Positions 58,101 through 64,000 of a DNA stretch of 64,000 bases are shown here, piece after piece. This DNA is from Blastomussa wellsi. Taxonomy: Eukaryota; Cnidaria; Anthozoa; Scleractinia; Plerogyridae. How positions within the stretch are numbered: position 1 is the stretch's first letter; each line of letters begins with the position of its first letter. The position numbers were made by a program, and so were the translations under genes. Where the stretch lies: positions 17,231,674 through 17,295,673 of the forward strand of contig OX393567.1 in the NCBI GenBank assembly GCA_947652115.1, written 5' to 3'. The notes beneath the pieces are model-generated. The model searched no databases. It saw nothing but the letters and a program-made list of their open reading frames with translations, and was not told where the DNA came from.

Positions 58101-61100
58101 TAAGTGTCCCTGTTTGTGAGCGATGCTGACAATCTTGTCTTTCAATGATTCTGGTGGGATGATCCTGTTGAGCCTCAGTAGGACTCCTTCGGATTCGTAG
58201 ATTTCTGCTCTCACATCGTGGTATGGTATCAGGTCTGGATCCTTTCTGTTCCATTTTCCTGTTTCAAGTGCTATCTTCAACTTCTGGAGCACTTTGTCTT
58301 CTTTACTTGCTGATCGGATAGTGTCCATGACTATCGCGTGTTCTGCTTCAATGACTGCTTTGATGTACCCCTCGTGGTTTGTTTGCTGGACCTCTGGTAA
58401 CGGGTGTCGTGAAAGGTAGTCGGTCATATTGGACTTTCCAGTGATGTGGATTGCAGTGAAGTCCAGGTTCTGCATCTTCATAACTATTCTCTCTATTCTG
58501 GGTGGCAACTTTGCAGTTGGATTATTGAAGAATGGTAGGAGTGGTTTGTGGTCAGTTGCCAGCTGAAAGTGCTGTGCTCCTAGTAGATACATGTGTAGCC
58601 TGGTGGTGGTGAACTCTGCAGCCAGTGCTTCTGGTTCTATTTGGGAGTACCGTTTCTCGGTGTCTGTCAGTGATCTGCTAACAAAGTGAACTGGCTGGTA
58701 ACCATGTTCGGTCTTTTGGAACAATCCACCTCCAAGGCCAGTTGGGCTGCCATCGCATATGACCATGGTTTCTCGTCCTGGCTTGTATGGGATGAGAACT
58801 GGTGCTGTCGTAATTGCAGTCTTCAGGTCTTCAAAAGCCTTTTGCTGATCTTCAGTCCACTGAAAGCTGTGTTCCTTAATACAGTGAGTTCTACTGATAT
58901 ATGTGTCTTCACTCGTGTCTTCTAATATAAAGAACCCTTTCGGTTACTACATTGGCGACGAGGATCCAAGAAAGAAGAAAAGGAGTAGAAGAACATCAGA
59001 AGAATGGCTCCACCAGAAGAAACCGCTGGTTCGAGCGCATCAAATCCACCACAAAACATCACAGTCGTGAATCGTCAATTAAATATCCGACCGTTCACCA
59101 TTTCAAATGATGTTAACGACACAGCCGTACGATGGGCGAAATGGAAAAAAGACATCGAGCGACAATTCAGGTTCTTCGGATTAACAGATCCAGAAGTTAA
59201 GAAAGATGGCTTAATTATCTATGGAGGATCGCAGATGGCCGATTTGGAAGATTCCCTCCCAGATTTACCCGAACAAAACGAGGGCGAAGATGTTTACTCG
59301 CGCTTCATTAGGAAACTTGACAAGAATTTCCTACCAAGAAAAAACAAGGATTACGCACGATTCCAGTTTGGAAACCTTAAAAAGGAAATCGAGGAAAGCA
59401 TGGCAAAATATTACGCCAGATTACGGGAGATCGCGAAGAAATGCGAATTCACCGACGAAGATGATGCAATCCGAGATCATCTCATCAAGACGATGACAAA
59501 CAGCCGCTTAAGGGTCAAAACAATTCGCAACAACTGGACGCTATCCCAGATCTTAGATGAAGCAGCTATAGAAGAGGAATCCACGGCTCAAGCAAACGAA
59601 ATAGATCAGAAACTTCAAGACGCCACGGAATCATACAAAGTCAAACAAGTCAAGAGTGACAAGCGTGACAACAATGGAACGTGTTCCCGCTGTGGTACAA
59701 AACACGCAAAAGGAAATTGCCGAGCATATGGAGCTAAATGCTACAACTGTGGTAAACGTAACCACTACACCCAAATGTGCCGTAGCACGGATCAAAAACA
59801 AGGTGGAAAATCGGGTCGCCAAAGTGACAAGAAAGAAGATTCTTCGCACGTGCCGCGACAAACAAGACCGCCGACAGCTTATCAACACCGCCGAAGACGA
59901 GTTCGACACGTTGAACAAGATGCACGCGCCAGCTCAGAAAGCGAAGACTCTCTCGATGAGGATATCGCTAGAATTGTGCAGCACATGAACATCCACCGTA
60001 CAGCACAGAAAAACACGAAGAAAAACAAATGCGAGATTTGGATCAATGGAACAAAAACAGAAGTCGAACCGGATACAGGCGCTGACGCAAACGTCATGGA
60101 TGAAAACCAGTTCAATGAGTTGCTCCGGGCAACGCCAGAGATTAAATTGCGAAACACGAAGATCAAACTGAAAACACTCACCGAAGATTTGCCAGTCATT
60201 GGAGAATGCGACGTCACGCTGGAAAACAAAACGCGAAAAACACAAGCAAAAATCGCCGTTATTCAAGGCACAATCGACTCCCTACCGTTGCTTGGAAGAC
60301 AAACACTGGAGGAACTAGGAATGATCCAATTTGACGCAACAGGAGGACTTAAAGAACCAAACCGAGAAGAATTACAGAAGATTCACAAGATCCAAACCGG
60401 AAATGAAGACCTTAACAAGATTCTACTCCAGCACGAAGAGAGATTTGGAGGCATTGGCAAAGCAAAAAGAGATGGACAAGACATCCAAATCCATTTGCCA
60501 CTGAAAGAAGGTGCGAAACCAATCGCACAAAAGCCCAGACGTGTACCATACCACTTGATGGAACCTCTACGCCAACGAATGGACGAATTTGTCGAGAAAG
60601 ACATCATGGAGAAGGTGCCAGAACACGAATCCATCACATGGTGCTCACCACTGGTTGTCCAACCGAAACCAAAAAACCCCAGCGACATCCGTGTCAGCCT
60701 TGACTTACGAGTACTGAATAAGTCAATGGAACGCACAAGACAAGTACAAGCACCTATCACAGAAGATTTCATTAACACATTCAAAGATTGCAAAGTATAC
60801 AGTAAACTGGACATGAACCATGGGTACCACCAGTTCTCACTAGATGCAGAATCAAGAAAACTCATGACATTCTCAAGCCCATGGGGTAATTATCGATACA
60901 AGCGACTCGCATTCGGAGGTGTCAACAGCCAAGATTTATTTGATGCCGAAATGAGCAAGATCATCTCAGGAATCCCAAGAGTCCTTAACAATCGGGACGA
61001 CATCATGGTTGGCGGAACCGACTGGGATGACCACAATGCCAACTTAGCTGCTTTACTGCAACGACTCAAGCTTCACAACCTTACCTTACGAAAGGAGAAG

Positions 61101-63112
61101 TGTGAATTTGGCAAGTCCACCATCGACTTCCACGGGCACCTGTTCACTGCCGAAGGATTGAAGCCCAGTCCCAGTAAAGTCAAAGCTGTCAGCGAATGCA
61201 GCCCACCGAAATCTAAGGAAGAACTTGTGTCATTCTTGCAAATGATGGCATATCTTTCACGCTACATCAGCAATTTTTCCAGCCGCTGCGAACCGTTGAG
61301 TAGAACTCACTGTATTATATCCATGTGCTCTCTGCTTACAGTAATCATGTGATACGTATCGTGTATTGCATAATCATGCACTATCATATTACTACACCAA
61401 TGGAGCTTGAAATAATTTTCCGCCAAAAACTAGGAGGAAAATTTCCCTCACTTACCCTTGGCTACTCCATGTTGAGTATTTCCTGTCTCAATGATGCTTT
61501 CGTGGCAATTCTTGAACCGAAAGCAAGGCCAGTAAAAGGCCAACAAAAGCATAAAAAAGATATGAGGAAAGGAGAAAGGAAAAGCGAAAAATAAAATAAA
61601 GAAATCAAGAAGCCTAAAGATGTGGGTCACTTTCTCGTCCAAAAACTATCTCGAAATTTTGATTTGTGCGCATACCCGAGCTAAAATATTGTTAAATGCA
61701 ATACTAGTGAAAAACCTGGCATGTCTTCATTCTGCAAATGCATTTTGGAGCAATTTGAAGCATATTTAGACTATAACTGACTAGAAAATGTTTAATGTAT
61801 AAAAAACACGTTTTTTTTCAAAAATCTCCAGGAGTCAATGGGTTAAATGCAGCATAACATCTGCTAGAGCATAAGAGTCACGGGACCATAATAATAATAA
61901 CAATAATAATAATAATAATAATAGTAATAATAACAACAACAATAATAATAATAATAATGATAATAATAATAATAATAATTTCGTATAGCACCAGTTTCAT
62001 TCTGATCCCATTTGCTATACCTGAACAGGGCTTGAACTTTAGCCCACTAGCAAATTCTTATTGATACTTTTGAGCTGAAAAGGTAAATAAAAAAGTTTGT
62101 TCGTACATTCTTTTGAATTTCTTGACCTGAACCTCAACTCGGACTGCTTTCTTGAATTGTTTTGGAGACAGGGATGATTCTTAGTCTCAAATGTTTGCCA
62201 GCTTGTGTACACAGGCTAATGTTCGCTTGTGGTTATATTTTTCAATTGCAAACCTCCAAAACACTTGCAAAATGCATTAAAGTTTGCGAGCATTAATTTT
62301 GAGCCCTGCCTGGAATTCCTATTTTCTTATGTTTTCCTTTTTGTATTGTTTCTTTTAGCAGGTTCACTTGCAGATGTGTTTAGCAAAACCTTTTCGTCGC
62401 TGGAAAATAGAGTGATGTTTTGTGGAAGACAGCATTTTGAGCAGTCATTGTGTAACCCCAAGAAATTGGTGAGAAATTAAAAATTATTAAAAAAGAAATT
62501 ACTAAAAAATATTGAAAAATAAAGTATTAGATAACAAGACTTTCAATAAAACTACTTATCTGCCGGAGTGAATTGCTCGCGAAAACTTATACAGTTTGTC
62601 TTCCTATATAACAGGGGTTGTTTTCAGCTCTTATATCGCTCTTCTGAAGAGTACCCCATATGGAAACCACCTATTTCAACAAGTTATTCATATTGATAGA
62701 TCTGCATCATCAATTTTGTTTAAGGGAGAATTCTAAGTATTTTAAATGCCTTTCCATGGCTTAGGTGTTTCTTCAATACCTCCAATAAAATAGATTGCCC
62801 CTATGTGGTTATGTTTGAAGCTAAAATTCCCACTCAATATTAAATTTAGAAGTGTCACGGGATATTTGGAGGGAGTAGGACCTGGAGGAAAGCCATCACA
62901 GCAAGGCTGAGAACCAACAGCAAACTTGATAGACCAATTCTGATATATTCAAATTCTAACATGGTGCCGAGGCTTGGGGAATAAAACAAAAGAAATTGTT
63001 TATTCATCCCTAAGCCTTGATGCAAAATCTTTTGTTTTATTCCCTCAAGCCTCGGCGACATGTTAGAATTTTAATATATCGGAACTGGTCTATTCACATA
63101 ACAAATGAATAG

Positions 63113-63157
<45 letters not shown>

Positions 63158-64000
63158 GTATAACAATATAATTTGGTTTTATCAAACGGGGTTGATAATG
63201 TCAATTGGCCACCGTAAAGAGATTCAAGTGCTGACGTTTCGAGCGTTAGCACTTGAATCTCTTTACGGTGGCCAATTGACATTATCAACCCCGTTTGATA
63301 AAACCAAATTATAATATTCACATAACAAATTGTAATGCTGGGTCTGGGTATTTTAACCTGAGCCACATGTGGAAGGCGAGTGCTCTCACCACTCCTGCTA
63401 GCAAACACATTGTTATATTTTGCTATCTTTTTAGGAAAAGGACAAAACACAACTACAGAATCTCCCTGAGGCAGTCACCAAGAAACTCCTTGTAGAGCTG
63501 ACATTGTTCTACCCTGGTGTGCCGCTTAGAAAACTATACAAAAGATATGCATCAAAACTGGGAATACACAAAGCAAGCAGTGTTGCAGTGGAAAGTAAAC
63601 AGGCTGCTGTTGAAAAAAGTGTTCCAGTGAATGACATAAAAAGCAGTCTGAAACCATTTGAAAGTAACAAAGAAAAGCATGAACTTGTAAGCAAAAGGAA
63701 GGGAAGAGGAAAGCGCAGATTGTCTTGTGACAGGGGAATTAGCCAGGATAAAAAACTTGTAAGTAAGGATTTCTCTACAGCTTTGCCATCAAAAGGTCAA
63801 GATCTGCCAATCGATCACTCTGCAAGAATATCTCTCAAAAAAAGAGGGCGAGAAGAAGACAGTGACCAAGGTGAAGAGAAAGCCCCAAAGGGTCGAAGAC
63901 TGTCCACAAGACTCCAGAAAAAGAAGACTACTTTGGAACTTGAAAGTACTGAGGATAATTTGGAGCAGCCAGGTGCTACCTCAAACAGAAGGAAGAGAAA
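46129..64000 (+). CDS. Long Lys/Ser-rich nuclear protein, ATAD5/ELG1-like candidate (5' part)
   Basis: Exons 46129-46161, 50996-52671, 54641-54798, 55115-55546, 62359-62468 and 63435 to the window end have GT-AG borders and phases 0, 2, 1, 1, 0 that all agree. The ATG has an ACAACAATGG context. About 990 residues are visible: low-complexity, Ser/Lys/Glu-rich, with many basic clusters (KRRKAKQQR, KRGRPK-like RGRKK). A PIP-box-like LIDAFF lies near residue 28, and two copies of an AFD-x-LMK motif (SAFDVLMKSQ and NAFDFLMKKG) follow. Exon 4 has IFLKKK and PWPVVSHVYQ. The layout recalls the N-terminus of ATAD5/Elg1, the PCNA unloader, whose AAA+ domain would lie beyond the window. Gene structure is strong, but the family name is tentative. 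Confidence 0.6.
46200..46905 (+). mobile_element. LINE 3' end (CR1/L2-like) in intron 1
   Basis: The frame 46230-46697 encodes the post-RT C-terminal region (LVRSNLEYCSVVWSPY, RVQRRATKLI, then RTDQWN-like ITDQWNQLP). It ends with an AATA tandem at about 46880-46900. 5'-truncated; the remaining frame is intact. Confidence 0.8.
47478..48197 (+). pseudogene. RecQ-type SF2 helicase, truncated
   Basis: From the ATG at 47478, about 158 residues match the first RecA-like lobe. The N-terminal LKPKQEIAVRALL is a Q-motif-like start. Then come Walker A LPTGYGKS, motif Ia VISPLVSIIKNQI, and motif II DVVDESHTVETW, where DESH replaces the DEAH of classical RecQ. After 47950 the helicase similarity stops, and the remaining frame runs antisense into the neighbouring gene. 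The second lobe is absent, so no unwinding activity is expected. This DESH-type RecQ is typical of transposon-linked copies. Confidence 0.7.
47970..48541 (-). pseudogene. Two-CxxC (ZAD-like) protein remnant
   Basis: The frame from 48541 starts MSTPTKPSKQ, then CRFCGASFTSDGAKVSFENL and, about 45 residues later, FCRPCG. This is a paired CxxC layout recalling ZAD-type zinc-binding domains. The frame shifts near 48300 (continuing as ALCIEKAVSAKADEDL) and again at a T-run near 48165, after which SRKALFSEKFAG continues to a stop near 47975. A DNA-binding or protein-interaction role within the element is possible. Not classifiable further. Confidence 0.45.
48840..50990. other. Intron 1 remainder, no gene recognised
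   Basis: Aside from the minisatellite arm at 49890-50007, no motif-bearing frame or clear transposon ends were seen up to the acceptor at 50994-50995. Confidence 0.45.
53010..53300 (+). mobile_element. tRNA-derived SINE, near full length (reference copy)
   Basis: The head has an A-box-like TGGTGGCCAAATGG and box-B-like GGTCCAGGTGCGAGCCCTGG, as in tRNA-derived Pol III promoters. The body follows: GTGTTCTTGGGCAAGACACT, TATAAATGGGTATGG, CATCCCATCCAGGGGCGAG and CGGGATAAGCTCTGGC. The tail ends near GACTTAACCCTGCCTTACC. At least eight other pieces of this family lie in the window. Confidence 0.75.
53690..54370 (+). mobile_element. SINE split by a palindromic-ended element
   Basis: The SINE head and middle lie at 53690-53795 (GTGTTCTTGGGCAAGACACT, ACCGGCAAAGTAATA) and resume at 54246-54370 (TGGGGTAACCCTGTGATGG to CCACTAGGCTCGAC). 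The break falls at the word AATA, present on both sides of the insertion. Confidence 0.7.
53796..54245 (+). mobile_element. Non-autonomous element with palindromic end (copy 2)
   Basis: Inserted in the SINE. Begins ACCTCTTACTAACCGAGTGC, contains a GGAATATTGGTACGG ... CCAATATTCCCCAGTACGG palindrome, and ends CCTTGCCATATAAT. It matches 1647-2090 in reverse orientation. Confidence 0.65.
56366..56408. repeat. (TAA)n microsatellite
   Basis: About 14 near-perfect AAT/TAA triplets directly next to the left edge of the piggyBac-like MITE. A longer similar tract lies at 61889-61979. Confidence 0.85.
56583..56738 (-). repeat. Gypsy 3' LTR (complete)
   Basis: A 156-bp minus-strand LTR beginning TGTAGTAATATG and ending GGTGTTACTACA. 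It is preceded on its own strand by a polypurine tract, GAAAGGGGAGGAA (56739-56751), which primes plus-strand synthesis. Confidence 0.85.
56965..58880 (-). pseudogene. Gypsy pol 3' half: RNase H and integrase, one frameshift
   Basis: Starts just inside the inversion junction. RNase H shows VICDGSPTGLGGGLFQ and ATDHKPLLPFF. The integrase has an HHCC zinc finger (HKQGHLG...CFSCQ) and DDE residues in EADFCGPF, TDNGPPF and KAQGQVEG. A single-base change in a T-run near 57640 shifts the frame. The C-terminal part (57570-56965) resumes with TPYELMMNRE and a GQAVIVKRDKK basic tail. The enzymes would degrade the RNA template and insert the cDNA. This half is now separated from its gag-RT half. Confidence 0.85.
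58877..58951 (+). repeat. Gypsy 5' LTR, 3' portion
   Basis: Only the last 75 bases of the LTR are here, ending CTTTCGGTTACTACA. The first part lies inverted at 61299-61396. It lacks a 2-base GT/TG present in the complete LTR. Confidence 0.8.
58952..58969 (+). other. Gypsy primer binding site
   Basis: TTGGCGACGAGGATCC directly follows the LTR end. Its place and TGGCGAC start fit a tRNA primer site, as seen in Mag-like Gypsy elements. The priming tRNA was not identified. Confidence 0.6.
59004..61298 (+). CDS. Gypsy gag-protease-reverse transcriptase polyprotein (C-terminally cut)
   Basis: A single open frame from ATG 59004. Gag is followed by two zinc knuckles (CSRCGTKHAKGNC, then CYNCGKRNHYTQMC) at about residues 228-260. 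The aspartic protease active site is VEPDTGADANVMD, near residue 355. RT motifs are SPLVVQPKPK, VSLDLRVLNK, YSKLDMNHGYHQF and the catalytic RDDIMVGG. True coding ends at the inversion junction (61299). The 54 bases beyond encode LTR sequence up to a chance stop at 61352. Gag and pol are fused without a frameshift. The frame is otherwise undamaged. Confidence 0.85.
61299..61396 (-). repeat. Gypsy 5' LTR, 5' portion (inverted)
   Basis: 98 bases identical to the corresponding part of the complete LTR (56641-56738). They are left in original minus orientation while the rest of the 5' end was flipped. Its outer edge abuts CCAAT. Confidence 0.85.
61889..61979. repeat. (TAA)n-rich microsatellite
   Basis: Imperfect AAT/TAA repeats with a few CAA and TGA variants, in the intron before exon 5 of the ATAD5-like gene. 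Confidence 0.85.
62928..63094. repeat. Foldback MITE
   Basis: AATAGACCAGTTCC-type arms: left GATAGACCAATTCTGATATA pairs with TATATCGGAACTGGTCTATT on the right. The inner arms share GAGGCTTGGGGAATAAAACA and its complement. Confidence 0.8.
63167..63313. repeat. Perfect 147-bp palindrome
   Basis: Two 66-bp arms (63167-63232 and 63248-63313) are exact complements around a 15-base loop, GACGTTTCGAGCGTT. The centre, GCTGACGTTTCGAGCGTTAG, resembles the CGAAACGTCAGC end sequence of Penelope-like elements. It is in the intron before exon 6 of the ATAD5-like gene. Confidence 0.9.

Larger units (their letters stand above)
56583..61396. mobile_element. Gypsy-type LTR retrotransposon with internal inversion
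   Basis: A CCAAT duplication flanks the whole unit (56578-56582, 61397-61401). The complete LTR (56583-56738, 156 bp, ends TGTAGTAA/TTACTACA) and pol 3' half read on the minus strand, while gag and pol 5' half read on the plus strand. The remaining LTR is in two oppositely oriented pieces. A 19-bp sequence, AGTAGAACTCACTGTATTA, sits at both junctions (58877-58895 inverted, 61299-61317). So the internal part was flipped after integration. LTR pieces differ only by a 2-bp indel, indicating youth. Confidence 0.85.
56410..61842. mobile_element. piggyBac-like MITE, split by the Gypsy element
   Basis: The two halves, 56410-56582 and 61397-61842, join at CCAAT and match 36849-37346 in reverse orientation (TGACGTCATCAGCTTTGACC, then GATATTGATTGGG | TGGAGCTTGAAAT, then AAAAATCTCCAGGAGTCAAT). 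The right end GGG (61840-61842) is followed by TTAA. The left border is approximate because of extra sequence near 56430. Confidence 0.65.

Noticed and set aside
59631..60865. Antisense frames opposite the Gypsy polyprotein
   Set aside because: They are shadows of the gag-pol frame and have no motifs.
61299..61352. C-terminal 18 codons of the gag-RT frame
   Set aside because: They read into inverted LTR sequence after the inversion junction, so they are not part of the original protein.
1..64000. CRISPR arrays, operons, bacterial promoters
   Set aside because: Spliced genes, SINEs, LINEs and LTR elements show eukaryotic nuclear DNA. The only regular arrays are minisatellites without spacers.

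Overview
This window is nuclear DNA from an animal, most likely a cnidarian and probably a stony coral or sea anemone. It has small exons with GT-AG introns, intronic and intergenic DNA packed with transposable elements, THAP, Penelope-like and Polinton-like fragments, and a glutathionyl-hydroquinone reductase pair. The species cannot be fixed from the sequence alone. There are no operons, CRISPR arrays or bacterial signals.

Five host genes can be supported, all on the + strand. (1) The 3' end of a multi-pass membrane protein resembling SLC35/DMT nucleotide-sugar transporters (1-8647). (2) and (3) Two tandem paralogues of an ECM4/YqjG-type (Xi-class GST) glutathionyl-hydroquinone reductase (15433-29944 and 33203-39643). 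Both have five exons with identical coding lengths and intron phases, and each encodes 317 residues. (4) An intron-free family-8 glycosyltransferase (42295-43437). (5) The 5' part of a long Lys/Ser-rich nuclear protein, tentatively ATAD5/ELG1-like (46129 to beyond 64000). Its six exons keep phase perfectly and it runs off the window.

Most of the rest is mobile DNA. 1-8.6 kb: MITEs, a broken SINE, and a 5'-truncated LINE with a perfect 14-bp target duplication. 8.77-14.2 kb: a tandem segmental duplication ending in a 30-bp minisatellite. Each copy later received its own transposon, so filled and empty sites can be compared directly. 20.4-28.4 kb: a decayed Polinton-like, virus-derived island inside intron 3 of the first reductase gene, with packaging-ATPase and possible capsid remnants and palindromic end blocks, itself nested in a MITE. 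43.5-44.3 kb: a Penelope-like GIY-YIG remnant. 47.2-50.0 kb: a TIR element carrying a truncated RecQ-type helicase and a two-CxxC protein. 56.4-61.85 kb: a young Gypsy element inside a piggyBac-like MITE. Part of its pol and one LTR have been inverted between two 19-bp inverted repeats. 62.9-63.3 kb: two foldbacks, one a perfect 147-bp palindrome.

The host genes show no pathway link to each other. The main coherent stories are the recent duplication of the reductase gene and the layered transposon nesting, which gives relative dates for several insertions. All family names come from motif recognition by eye; no database search was possible.
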